From: UBA6663 sp044226485
Lineage (GTDB): Bacteria > Chloroflexota > Anaerolineae > Anaerolineales > UBA6663
Length of the DNA: 64,000 nt
Assembly (NCBI GenBank): GCA_044226485.1
Contig: JBGAGY010000003.1
Coordinates: forward strand, 524,504-588,503
Direction of reading: 5' to 3'
Both the position numbers and the translations under genes were made by a program. This document shows positions 56,160 to 63,656 of the stretch, piece by piece (position 1 is the stretch's first letter; each line of letters starts with the position of its first letter). The notes under the pieces were generated by a model. It saw nothing but the letters and a program-made list of their open reading frames with translations. It did not search any database and had not been told where the DNA came from.

Positions 56160-56516
56160 TTACTTATCCAGCGTCTCGCCGCTGGCGCGGGCCACACGGA
56201 CCGTCTTGCCGTCGACGACCTTGAAGCCCACACGCGTCGGCTTGCCGGACTTGGGATCAACCAGCATGACGTTCGCCAGCGGGATCGGCGCGTCGAACTC
56301 GATGATCTGCGGCTGACCGGCCGGGCCCTGAGCGCCCGGCTGCGGCTTCTTGTGCTTCTTGCGCACGTTCAAACCCGACACCACGACGAGGCCCTTCTTC
56401 GGGTCCACGCTGATCACCTCGCCGCGCTTGCCCTGGTCGTTCCGGCCCTTCAGCCGGTTCTTCAGGCCCGAGATCACCTCGACGGTGTCGCCCTTACGGA
56501 TCTTTTGCTTCGCCAT
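56160..56516 (-). CDS. rplX: 50S ribosomal protein L24 (uL24)
   Basis: 118 residues from the ATG at 56516 (MAKQKIRKGDTVEVISGLKN); an upstream GTG at 56528 is rejected. KOW motif GKRGEVISVDPKKGLVVVSG, then NVRKKHKKPQPGAQGPAG. Starts 50S assembly at the 5' end of 23S rRNA. Confidence 0.96.
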   Translation of the reverse strand: MAKQKIRKGDTVEVISGLKNRLKGRNDQGKRGEVISVDPKKGLVVVSGLNVRKKHKKPQPGAQGPAGQPQIIEFDAPIPLANVMLVDPKSGKPTRVGFKVVDGKTVRVARASGETLDK

Positions 56517-56524
56517 GACTGACC

Positions 56525-56896
56525 TCACAGCACTTCCGGCGCCAGAGACGCGATCTTCAGGAAGCCCTTTTCGCGTAGCTCGCGCGCCACCGGTCCGAAG
56601 ATGCGAGTCCCCTTGGGGTTCTCGCCATCGTCGTCCAGGATCACGGCCGCGTTGTCGTCGAAGCGGATATACGAGCCGTCTTCGCGCTTGTACTCTTTCG
56701 CGGTCCGCACAATCACGGCCTTGACGACCGCGCTCTTCTTCACGGCGCCGACCGGCGTGGCTTCCTTCACGGTCGCCACCACCACGTCGCCGATATGGCC
56801 ATAGCGTCGCTTCGAACCGCCCATGACGCGGATCACCAGCAGCTCGCGAGCGCCGGTGTTATCGGCGACCACCAGGCGGGATTCCTGCTGGATCAT
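56525..56896 (-). CDS. rplN: 50S ribosomal protein L14 (uL14)
   Basis: 123 residues: MIQQESRLVVADNTGARELL, VKEATPVGAVKKSAVVKAVI, RIFGPVARELREKGFLKIAS. Forms an intersubunit bridge. Overlaps the rpsQ stop by 4 nt. Confidence 0.98.
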   Translation of the reverse strand: MIQQESRLVVADNTGARELLVIRVMGGSKRRYGHIGDVVVATVKEATPVGAVKKSAVVKAVIVRTAKEYKREDGSYIRFDDNAAVILDDDGENPKGTRIFGPVARELREKGFLKIASLAPEVL

Positions 56897-57171
56897 GCCG
56901 ACTCTCCTTCAGCCGCGAGTTCGCTGACCTGGATGCCGCGGTTCAAAACCGTCTCGACGGCCCAGCGCTTGCGCGCGCTGATCGGGCGGCTCTCGACGAT
57001 CTGGACGACGTCGCCGGGCTTGCAGCCCTGCTCATCGTGCGCCAGGTACTTGGTCGTGCGATGCACGACCTTGCCGTACAGCGCGTGCCGCATGCTGTTC
57101 TCGACCTCGACCGTCACGGTCTTGGTCATCTTGTTGCTGACCACTTTGCCAATCAATCGCCGGCGGGCCAT
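56893..57171 (-). CDS. rpsQ: 30S ribosomal protein S17 (uS17)
   Basis: 92 residues from the ATG at 57171 (MARRRLIGKVVSNKMTKTVT); a longer frame upstream overlaps rpmC and is not conserved. SMRHALYGKVVHRTTKYLAH and VQIVESRPISARKRWAVETV are standard S17 sequence. Begins 1 nt after rpmC. Confidence 0.97.
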   Translation of the reverse strand: MARRRLIGKVVSNKMTKTVTVEVENSMRHALYGKVVHRTTKYLAHDEQGCKPGDVVQIVESRPISARKRWAVETVLNRGIQVSELAAEGESA

Positions 57172-57172
57172 C

Positions 57173-57391
57173 TTATTTCTCCTTCTTCGCCGCCAACTCG
57201 GCCGCGATTTCACGCTCGCGCAGGATGGTTGACACCCTCGCGATCTCGCGCCGCGTCGCTTTCAAGCGGCTGGAGTCCTTCTGCTGCCCGGAATAGAGCT
57301 TAAACCGGAGGTTGAAGAGCTCATGGCGCAGGTCATCGAGCTTGCTCCGCAGCTCCTCGGTTTGAAGTCCACGTACTTCCTTGGCGTCCAT
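57173..57391 (-). CDS. rpmC: 50S ribosomal protein L29 (uL29)
   Basis: 72 residues in two helices: MDAKEVRGLQTEELRSKLDD, LRHELFNLRFKLYSGQQKDS, then ATRREIARVSTILRERE. Sits at the exit of the nascent peptide tunnel. Normal order after rplP. Confidence 0.97.
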   Translation of the reverse strand: MDAKEVRGLQTEELRSKLDDLRHELFNLRFKLYSGQQKDSSRLKATRREIARVSTILREREIAAELAAKKEK

Positions 57392-57394
57392 CGA

Positions 57395-57823
57395 TCAACC
57401 TCCCGCCGTCACGATCTCGTCGTTCACCAGCATCTTCGTCTTGATCGGCAGCTTGTGCGACGCCAGACGGATCGCCTCGCGGGCGACGTCCTCGGGCAAA
57501 CCGGCCACCTCGAAGATGATGCGCCCCGGCTTGATCACGGCCACCCAGTGGTCGACCGCGCCCTTGCCGGTGCCCATGCGCGTCTCCGCCGCCCGGTGCG
57601 TCACCGGCTTGTCGGGGAAGATGCGCACCCACACTTTGCCGCGGCGCTTCATGTAGCGCACCAGGGCGCGGCGGGCCGCCTCGATCTGGCGCTGGGTCAA
57701 CCAGCACGGCTCGAGAGCCTGCAGGCCGAACTCACCGAACGCCATCGTGACGCCCCGGGTTTCATGGCCGGTCATCCGGCCGCGTTGCTGCTTGCGCCAC
57801 TTGACGCGCTTTGGCAGTAGCAT
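57395..57823 (-). CDS. rplP: 50S ribosomal protein L16 (uL16)
   Basis: 142 residues: MLLPKRVKWRKQQRGRMTGH, CWLTQRQIEAARRALVRYMK, VWVRIFPDKPVTHRAAETRM, GTGKGAVDHWVAVIKPG. Helps position tRNA at the A site. Unusually separated from rpsC, by about 93 bp of repeat. Confidence 0.98.
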   Translation of the reverse strand: MLLPKRVKWRKQQRGRMTGHETRGVTMAFGEFGLQALEPCWLTQRQIEAARRALVRYMKRRGKVWVRIFPDKPVTHRAAETRMGTGKGAVDHWVAVIKPGRIIFEVAGLPEDVAREAIRLASHKLPIKTKMLVNDEIVTAGG

Positions 57824-57832
57824 GTCTCTCTA

Positions 57833-57920
57833 GTCTCCTAGTCTGGTAGTCGAGTGGTCTGGTAGTCGGTAGTCGATCTCCCGACTACTTGACTACGTGA
57901 CTATCTGACTACAGGACTAC
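57833..57920. repeat. Tandem and inverted TAGTC repeat between rpsC and rplP
   Basis: Six direct units built on TAGTC with 2-3 variable bases (57833-57878), then five units of the complement GACTA (57882-57920), such as CGACTACT, TGACTACG, TGACTATC. The two halves can pair into a long imperfect hairpin. It fills the gap between two genes that normally touch. It begins just after rplP's start on the plus-strand view and ends at the rpsC stop. Confidence 0.85.
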
Positions 57921-58597
57921 TCACTAACGTATACGCCTTCTTCAGTCGGAGCGGCGACCTCGGCCTGCTCGGGCATCTTCTCGCCCTTGTAGATCCAGAC
58001 CTTGATGCCGATGCGGCCAAAGGTGGTCAGGGCCTCGCTGCGGGCGAAGTCGATGTCGGCCCGCAGAGTCTGCAGCGGCACGCGCCCTTCGCGCTGCAGC
58101 TCGCGCCGGCTCATCTCGGCGCCGTTCAAACGGCCCGCGCACACGATCTTGATGCCCTGAGCGCCCTGGCGCATCGCCTGCTGCACGGCGCGCTTCATCG
58201 CGCGGCTCTGGCTGATGCGGCGCTGGATCTGGTCGGCGATGTTGTCGGCAACCAGCTTGGCCTCCAGATCGGGCTGTGTGATCTCCTCGACCTCGAGCTT
58301 GACCTTCGTGCCGGTCAGCTGCTCGAGCTTCTGGCGCAGCACCTTGACCGCTGCGCCCTTGCGCCCGATCAGGATGCCCGGTTTGGCGGTGTAGACCGAC
58401 ACCGTCACGTTCGACGGCGAGCGGTCGATTTCGATGTGCGAAACGGCCGCCTTGGGCGCCTCGCCGAAGATCAGCTTGCGGATCGCCAGGTCTTGCTGAA
58501 GGTTCTGAGCGTACTTGCCCTTCGGCGCGAACCAGTGCGACTGCCAGTCCTTGATGATGCCGAGGCGGTATCCGACGGGATGGACTTTACGACCCAT
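57917..58597 (-). CDS. rpsC: 30S ribosomal protein S3 (uS3)
   Basis: 226 residues: MGRKVHPVGYRLGIIKDWQS, KH-type RNA-binding PGILIGRKGAAVKVLRQKLE, IKIVCAGRLNGAEMSRRELQ, IGIKVWIYKGEKMPEQAEVA. At the mRNA entry tunnel of the 30S. Its last codons meet the TAGTC repeat. Confidence 0.98.
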   Translation of the reverse strand: MGRKVHPVGYRLGIIKDWQSHWFAPKGKYAQNLQQDLAIRKLIFGEAPKAAVSHIEIDRSPSNVTVSVYTAKPGILIGRKGAAVKVLRQKLEQLTGTKVKLEVEEITQPDLEAKLVADNIADQIQRRISQSRAMKRAVQQAMRQGAQGIKIVCAGRLNGAEMSRRELQREGRVPLQTLRADIDFARSEALTTFGRIGIKVWIYKGEKMPEQAEVAAPTEEGVYVSE

Positions 58598-58619
58598 GCG
58601 TGTTGCTCCCTCGCCGGCC

Positions 58620-58964
58620 TCAGGCCGACTTCTCCGAAACGACGATGGTGATGTGCGACGACCGGCGCAGCAACGGCTTGAAGCGGCCGCGCGCGCCGAA
58701 CCGGCGCCACTTGCGCGTCGGGGCCTCGTCGACGAACGCTTCGCTGATCACCAGGTCGCCCCGGTTCAGGTTGGCGTTCTCTTCGGCGTTGGCGATCGCC
58801 GCGCGCACCACCTTGTACACGGCCTGGGCCGCGTTCTTCGGCGTGTATTTCAGGATGTTGAGGGCGTCGTCGGCCTTCTTGCCGCGCACCAGGTCCACCA
58901 CAAGGCGGGCCTTCTGCGCGCTGATGCCGACGTAGTTCGCCACGGCTCGGGCTTGCTGGCTCAT
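58620..58964 (-). CDS. rplV: 50S ribosomal protein L22 (uL22)
   Basis: 114 residues: VANYVGISAQKARLVVDLVR, ALNILKYTPKNAAQAVYKVV, ARGRFKPLLRRSSHITIVVS. Its loop lines the nascent peptide tunnel. Overlaps the rpsS stop by 4 nt. Confidence 0.97.
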   Translation of the reverse strand: MSQQARAVANYVGISAQKARLVVDLVRGKKADDALNILKYTPKNAAQAVYKVVRAAIANAEENANLNRGDLVISEAFVDEAPTRKWRRFGARGRFKPLLRRSSHITIVVSEKSA

Positions 58965-59251
58965 GCCTTCGCTCCTTCGGGCGCCTTGTCTTCCTTGGAC
59001 ACGTGCCCGCGGAAGGTGCGCGTCGGCGCGAACTCGCCGAGCTTGTGCCCGACCATGTTCTCGGTCACATAGATCGGCACATGCCGGCGACCGTCATGCA
59101 CGGCGATCGTGTGGCCAACCATCTGCGGGAAGATCGTGCTGGAGCGGCTCCACGTCCGCACCACTTTCTTCTCGCCCTTCGTGTTCATGGTCTCAATGCG
59201 CTTCAGCAGCTTCGGCTGAACGAAAGGACCCTTTTTGAGTGATCGCGACAT
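58961..59251 (-). CDS. rpsS: 30S ribosomal protein S19 (uS19)
   Basis: 96 residues: MSRSLKKGPFVQPKLLKRIE, TWSRSSTIFPQMVGHTIAVH, MVGHKLGEFAPTRTFRGHVS. Head protein paired with S13. Follows rplB by about 55 nt. Confidence 0.98.
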   Translation of the reverse strand: MSRSLKKGPFVQPKLLKRIETMNTKGEKKVVRTWSRSSTIFPQMVGHTIAVHDGRRHVPIYVTENMVGHKLGEFAPTRTFRGHVSKEDKAPEGAKA

Positions 59252-59307
59252 AGTTCAATCCCTATCCGGTGACCCGCTGGCGGTCACCCGTAAGCGGGCT
59301 CTCACCC

Positions 59308-60144
59308 TTAGCGCTTCTTCCCGCGACGCTTGACGATGAACCGCGTCGACTGCTTGTTGCGGCGCGTCTTGTAGCCGCGGGTCGGCTTGCCCCACGGGCT
59401 GCGCGGACCAGGCTTGCCAACCGGCTGCCGGCCTTCGCCGCCGCCGTGTGGGTGGTCGCGCGGGGACATCGCCGTGCCGCGCACGGTCGGGCGCACGCCC
59501 ATGTGGCGCTTGCGGCCGGCCTTGCCCAGCTTGACGTTGCTGTGATCGAGATTGCCGACGATGCCGATCGTCGCCAGGCATTCCTGCCGGATCAGGCGCA
59601 CTTCGCCCGAGGGCAGACGCACCTGAGCATAGTCGCCTTCTTTGCCGAGCAGCTGGGCCGACATGCCCGCCGAGCGAGCGATCTGGCCGCCCTTGCCGGG
59701 CTGCATCTCGATGTTGTGGATCAGCGTGCCGACCGGGATCTGCGAGATCGGCAGCGCATTGCCGGCACGGATGTCAGCTTCCTTGCGGGAGGCGATGATC
59801 GTGTCGCCGACCTTCAGCTCGAGCGGCGCGATGATGTAGCGCTTCTCGCCGTCAGCGTAGGTCAGCAGCGCGATGCGCGCCGTCCGGTTCGGGTCGTACT
59901 CGATCGCAGCCACCTTGGCCGGGATCTCGTACTTGTTGCGCTTGAAGTCGATGACGCGGTAGTGGCGCTTCTCGCCACCGCCGCGGTGGCGGATGCTGAC
60001 GGTGCCGTTGAAGTCGCGGCCGCTGCCCTTGCGCTTGCGGCGCAGCAGGCTCTTCTCGGGCGTCGACTTGGTGATCTCTTCGAACGTCGGGCTGGTCATG
60101 CCGCGCCGGCCCGGCGACGTGGGTTTGTAGACTTTGACGGCCAT
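59308..60144 (-). CDS. rplB: 50S ribosomal protein L2 (uL2)
   Basis: 278 residues: FEEITKSTPEKSLLRRKRKG, GRDFNGTVSIRHRGGGEKRH, and the conserved C-terminal region RGTAMSPRDHPHGGGEGRQP with the His needed for peptidyl transfer support. One of the oldest 50S proteins. Its ATG shares one base with the rplW stop. Confidence 0.98.
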   Translation of the reverse strand: MAVKVYKPTSPGRRGMTSPTFEEITKSTPEKSLLRRKRKGSGRDFNGTVSIRHRGGGEKRHYRVIDFKRNKYEIPAKVAAIEYDPNRTARIALLTYADGEKRYIIAPLELKVGDTIIASRKEADIRAGNALPISQIPVGTLIHNIEMQPGKGGQIARSAGMSAQLLGKEGDYAQVRLPSGEVRLIRQECLATIGIVGNLDHSNVKLGKAGRKRHMGVRPTVRGTAMSPRDHPHGGGEGRQPVGKPGPRSPWGKPTRGYKTRRNKQSTRFIVKRRGKKR

Positions 60145-60455
60145 TATCCTTGCACCCCTCCGAAGCCGAGCGTGTCGATCGACTGATCGGCGCGGATGGT
60201 CACCATCGCCTTCTTGTAGGCGGCCTTGCGCACCACCACACGGCGGGTCTTCCCGCGACGGCCACGCTTGGCCGGCGACACGACCACGTTGACGTTGACC
60301 ACGTCGACGTCAAAGAGCGTCTCGACGGCTTCTTTGATCTGAGCCTTGGTCGACTCCGACGCGACTTCGAACACGTACGTATGCAGCTTGACGCCCTGGA
60401 AGCGGCTCTTTTCGGTCTCGATCGGCCGCCGCAGGACCTCGTAAAGGTTCGCCAT
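60144..60455 (-). CDS. rplW: 50S ribosomal protein L23 (uL23)
   Basis: 103 residues: LYEVLRRPIETEKSRFQGVK, YVFEVASESTKAQIKEAVET, LFDVDVVNVNVVVSPAKRGR. At the tunnel exit, docking site for SRP and trigger factor. Confidence 0.97.
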   Translation of the reverse strand: MANLYEVLRRPIETEKSRFQGVKLHTYVFEVASESTKAQIKEAVETLFDVDVVNVNVVVSPAKRGRRGKTRRVVVRKAAYKKAMVTIRADQSIDTLGFGGVQG

Positions 60456-60467
60456 GACGACCGCTCC

Positions 60468-61091
60468 TTAGCCGAGGTAGCTCGCCAGAACGTCGAGGGC
60501 CGCCACCGGCAGCACGACAGTGTCGGCGCCAAGCAGATCTCGAACGTTCAGGTAATTCGCGCGCAGGTACTTGGCCGAGGCCAGGTTGCGCACCGACTTT
60601 TCAATGGTCTCGTTGGCCGCGGGCAGCAGCACGAGCGCCTTCTTCTTAGCGCCGCAGAGCACCGTCAGCGCCTGCGCGATGGCCTTCGTCTTGGGCGCGT
60701 CGAAGCTCAGGGCATCGACCACGACCACTGCCGAAGCGGCCGCCTTGGCCGACAGAGCCGAGCGCAGCGCAGCGCGCCGCATCTGCTTGGGCATCGACAC
60801 GCTGTAGTCACGGGGCTTGGGCGTGTGAGCCTTGCCGCCGCGGTTGAACACGGGCGAGCGGGTCGAGCCCTGACGAGCGCGGCCGGTGCCCTTCTGCTTC
60901 CACGGCTTCTTGCCACCGCCGGCGACTTCGCCGCGGGTCTTGGTGCTGTGAGTGCCCTGGCGCGCGTTCGCCTGCTGGCGGACCAGCGCCTGGTGCATCA
61001 GATCGGGTCGCACCGGCGCCTCGAAGATCTCGGCCGGGAGCTCGATCGTGTCGACGGTTTCGCCCTTGAGGTTCTTGACTTCGACTTTCAT
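60468..61091 (-). CDS. rplD: 50S ribosomal protein L4 (uL4)
   Basis: 207 residues: PDLMHQALVRQQANARQGTH, the tunnel loop GGKKPWKQKGTGRARQGSTR, SPVFNRGGKAHTPKPRDYSV, then the globular C-terminal domain. In E. coli it represses the S10 operon through its leader; here a long leader precedes rplC. Confidence 0.97.
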   Translation of the reverse strand: MKVEVKNLKGETVDTIELPAEIFEAPVRPDLMHQALVRQQANARQGTHSTKTRGEVAGGGKKPWKQKGTGRARQGSTRSPVFNRGGKAHTPKPRDYSVSMPKQMRRAALRSALSAKAAASAVVVVDALSFDAPKTKAIAQALTVLCGAKKKALVLLPAANETIEKSVRNLASAKYLRANYLNVRDLLGADTVVLPVAALDVLASYLG

Positions 61092-61093
61092 GG

Positions 61094-61738
61094 TTACTTA
61101 GCCCCCTTCGCCTTGACCGAGGGCTTGATCACCACGACCGTGCCGGAGCCACCGGGAACGCTGCCCGCCACGCCCAGCAGATTGCGCTCGGCGTCGACGT
61201 ACGCGACCTTGATGTTCACGCTTGTCACGCGGTCCTGGCCCATGTGGCCGGCCATGCGCTTGCCCTTGCGCAGTCGGCCCGGCGTGGTGTTCGCGGAGCT
61301 GGCGCCCGGCGCGCGAGTGCGGTCGGAGGCGCCGTGGGTCTTGTCCTGGCGGCTGAAGTTGTGACGCTTGATGCCGCCCTGGAAGCCCTTGCCTTTGGAG
61401 ATGCCCACGATGTCGACGGCCTCGCCCACGGCGAAGATCTCAACCGTGACTTTGTCGCCTTCTTTGACGTCGGGGGTTTCGATGCGGAATTCTTTGAGGT
61501 ACTTCAGCGGAGGCAGGTTCATGCCATTCCGCTTGAGGTGGCCCTTCTGGCCGTTCGTGAGGCGCGTGGGGTGCACCTCTTCGAACCCAAGCTGCACTGC
61601 CGAGTACTGATCTTTCTCGGGCGTGCGCACCTGGGTGACAAAACACGGCCCAGCCTCGATCAGCGTGACTGGCGTGACGACGCCATTGTCCGCGATGAGC
61701 TGGGTCATGCCCACCTTCTTGCCGATCAGCCCTTTCAT
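61094..61738 (-). CDS. rplC: 50S ribosomal protein L3 (uL3)
   Basis: 214 residues: MKGLIGKKVGMTQLIADNGV, GISKGKGFQGGIKRHNFSRQ, GRLRKGKRMAGHMGQDRVTS. Organises the peptidyl transferase region. First gene of the block here; the usual preceding gene rpsJ is absent from the window. Confidence 0.98.
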   Translation of the reverse strand: MKGLIGKKVGMTQLIADNGVVTPVTLIEAGPCFVTQVRTPEKDQYSAVQLGFEEVHPTRLTNGQKGHLKRNGMNLPPLKYLKEFRIETPDVKEGDKVTVEIFAVGEAVDIVGISKGKGFQGGIKRHNFSRQDKTHGASDRTRAPGASSANTTPGRLRKGKRMAGHMGQDRVTSVNIKVAYVDAERNLLGVAGSVPGGSGTVVVIKPSVKAKGAK

Positions 61739-62010
61739 GAAAACTCCTTTGGTGGGTCAGGCGAACCTGATCCCGACGGCAGCCCCGCGGGGCCGCCTGG
61801 TGATTTGGGACTGACTGCCTGGGCACGGCAGCATCATCCCACGGGCCTGGCCGTTAGCAGTTCGGTGGACGGCATCTTTGTGCCACCCGATCCGCTCTGC
61901 TCGACACCGGACCTGGACCCGGCGCCATGCGCCGGATGTCTTTACTTTGAGTTGCCAACCCGGTAGGGTCGAAAAGGCCCGGCCGAAAATGCTGCCGGGC
62001 ACGCGACAAC
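61739..62010 (-). promoter_or_regulatory. Long untranslated leader of the ribosomal protein operon
   Basis: About 270 nt lie between the predicted transcription start and rplC. I see no gene: the only open frame (61757-62002, 81 codons) has no recognisable protein and poor character. A perfect hairpin CCGGCGC/GCGCCGG with loop CAT lies at 61919-61935. The place and length suit an autoregulatory leader, but no known r-protein leader is recognised. Confidence 0.45.
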
Positions 62011-62016
62011 CCTTGA

Positions 62017-62045
62017 ATTATACGTACTTGTTACAGAAAGTGCAA
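62017..62045 (-). promoter_or_regulatory. Sigma-70-type promoter of the S10-spc block
   Basis: On the minus strand TTGCAC (62040-62045) and a perfect TATAAT (62017-62022) with a 17-bp spacer, in an AT-rich patch within high-GC DNA. The predicted start is near 62010. Confidence 0.7.
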
Positions 62046-62156
62046 GGGGAAGATTTCGATGCGGAGAACGTGGGCGCCAAACCGCACAGCACCAGATAGC
62101 CCCGCAGCCTGGAATGGGCTTTTCAGGCGGGATTCGCCTGATTATCGGCACCCTTC

Positions 62157-62861
62157 CTACCCATAGACCTCCAGGTCATCCACCCTGGCTTCGGGCGAAA
62201 CGAGGAGGACATAATCGCGGATGTCGGCCAGATGAGTGGCGATGACGTCAACGGGGACCCCGGGCGGCGCATAGGCGGCGAAGATGACACGCGTCGTGCC
62301 GGGCGTGATGGCTGTGCGTTTGTCTGGGCCATTGAGGATGGACGAGATCACGCCCGCCTCGTCGGCCATGAAGAGGTCACCCGCTTTGAGGGCCTGCTCC
62401 TGCCCGCGCATCGTCACGTAGGTCTCGGCGCCCGTGGCGACACCCACATGGATCGAACCCACGAGGGTGTCGCGATCATGGCCAGCGGTCAACACCAGGT
62501 TCTTGAGTTCGGCCATGAACATGGCCTCGACGAGGGCCGCCACCCGCGGCAACGCCCTGCCCTTGAATACGACCGACTCGAGCTGGCCACGTACATGGTA
62601 GGTTTTGTTGAAGGCCCTGTAATACGCCGCATAGGCCGGCAGCAAGCCAAAGGCTTCGAACGCTGGCCGGTCGAGCCCACTCAGCCGGTTCCGGAGATCC
62701 AGCTCGAGCGCGACCTTGTGCGCCTCCAACGCCGCCGATTCGGGCGGATTGTGGACGCCCGACATCTCCAGGAAGCCAGCGTGCGCTCCAGGATAGGTAC
62801 GGTGAACCGACTCGGACACCAGGATCACGACACCCTCCAACGAGTTCCGGTCATGCCTCAC
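62157..62861 (-). CDS. B3/B4 tRNA-binding domain protein (PheRS beta-like)
   Basis: About 234 residues: SVHRTYPGAHAGFLEMSGVH, AAYYRAFNKTYHVRGQLESV, ALVEAMFMAELKNLVLTAGH, ISSILNGPDKRTAITPGTTR and VIFAAYAPPGV. This is the stand-alone B3/B4 domain, related to the editing-type domain in the beta chain of phenylalanyl-tRNA synthetase; its function in this free form is unknown. The start used is a GTG that overlaps the upstream gene's stop as GTGA; a start a few codons later is also possible. Between the gene's end and the ribosomal promoter lie about 110 bp with one CAGGCG/CGCCTG hairpin. Confidence 0.85.
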   Translation of the reverse strand: MRHDRNSLEGVVILVSESVHRTYPGAHAGFLEMSGVHNPPESAALEAHKVALELDLRNRLSGLDRPAFEAFGLLPAYAAYYRAFNKTYHVRGQLESVVFKGRALPRVAALVEAMFMAELKNLVLTAGHDRDTLVGSIHVGVATGAETYVTMRGQEQALKAGDLFMADEAGVISSILNGPDKRTAITPGTTRVIFAAYAPPGVPVDVIATHLADIRDYVLLVSPEARVDDLEVYG

Positions 62862-63532
62862 TCAGCCCCGATCAATCGGTCCTGGATCTCCCAGACGTGA
62901 TCGAGGATGTGCCAGGCGGCCCGCCTGACGTGGTAGCGCGGCGACCAGCGTTTTCCGCCGCGCGGTCCGGTCTTCTCGACCTCGCCGCGAGCCGAGGCTT
63001 CGAGCGTGGCCAGGATCAGGGCGCGCTGCTCAGCGATCGGTGCGTCCTTCAACGGCTTGCCGCCCAGGGACTTCAGATAGCCCTCCGTCTCGGCACCGAG
63101 GACGTGTTCGGCAATTCCATGCACCGATCGGCCACCGCCACGCGGCCCGGTGCGCAACGCGTGGCCCTGAGACTGCTCGACTTCGGCGTCGAACGCTCGC
63201 CAGCAGGCCTTGAGGATCGCCTGCAACCGCTTCAGCTCGGCGGCCTCCAGTGGCCGGTCCTCGGCCCTGGCACCCAGGCCGGGCACGCCGTAGTCAGTGG
63301 TGGCGTTGCCTTTCAGTCGTTCGACGACTCGAAACGCCTGGCTGCTTTCGGGCGCCTTGAAGCCCAGCCGAGTTCGGGCCACGATCTTCTGATAACGAGG
63401 GCCGTAATCCAGCAGAGCCTGCAGCGCCGAGTCGGCATCTTTGCCCGCGCGGCACCAGCCGGGCCACTCCGCCGCCGAGGCGATGACACGCTTGGTGCCG
63501 ACTTCAAGGTAAACGTGGATGGGGTTTTTCAT
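62858..63532 (-). CDS. Two-part protein: HicB-like N terminus and DinB-like C terminus
   Basis: 224 residues. The first 50 (VYLEVGTKRVIASAAEWPGW, ADSALQALLDYGPRY) look like a HicB-type small alpha/beta fold. The C-terminal part contains HGIAEHVLGAETEGYLKSL and RYHVRRAAWHILDHVWEIQD, with His residues spaced as in the DinB/YfiT four-helix metal-binding fold. Such proteins are often thiol-dependent transferases or stress proteins; no function can be given. The ATG is preceded 6 nt upstream by TAGAAT, a possible -10 box that would make the message nearly leaderless. Translationally coupled to the B3/B4 gene. Confidence 0.7.
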   Translation of the reverse strand: MKNPIHVYLEVGTKRVIASAAEWPGWCRAGKDADSALQALLDYGPRYQKIVARTRLGFKAPESSQAFRVVERLKGNATTDYGVPGLGARAEDRPLEAAELKRLQAILKACWRAFDAEVEQSQGHALRTGPRGGGRSVHGIAEHVLGAETEGYLKSLGGKPLKDAPIAEQRALILATLEASARGEVEKTGPRGGKRWSPRYHVRRAAWHILDHVWEIQDRLIGAE

Positions 63533-63555
63533 GCGCGGATTCTAGCGTAGAGGAA

Positions 63556-63651
63556 AGAAACCGGGAGTGCGAATGACGGGTCCTGGTCCTTGAGACTCGT
63601 CGTTCGCACTCCCGGTTTCTGATTCGTACTTTGTCAGTCGCACTCCCCGTT
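63556..63651. repeat. Large inverted repeat with a third partial copy
   Basis: AGAAACCGGGAGTGCGAA (63556-63573) pairs perfectly with 63603-63620; including flanks about 23 bp pair with one mismatch. A degenerate third copy (GTCGCACTCCCCGTTTTTTT, 63637-63656) follows. It lies just upstream of the DinB-like gene. Confidence 0.75.
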
Positions 63652-63656
63652 TTTTT

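Noticed and set aside
57833..57920. CRISPR array
   Set aside because: Units are 7-8 bp with no spacers, the second half is inverted, and no cas genes are seen.
61757..62002. An 81-codon protein gene in the ribosomal leader
   Set aside because: No recognisable family or ribosome site, and it starts almost at the predicted transcription start.
62124..62140. Terminator for the B3/B4 gene (CAGGCG/CGCCTG hairpin)
   Set aside because: Only a 6-bp stem with no T run on the transcribed side.
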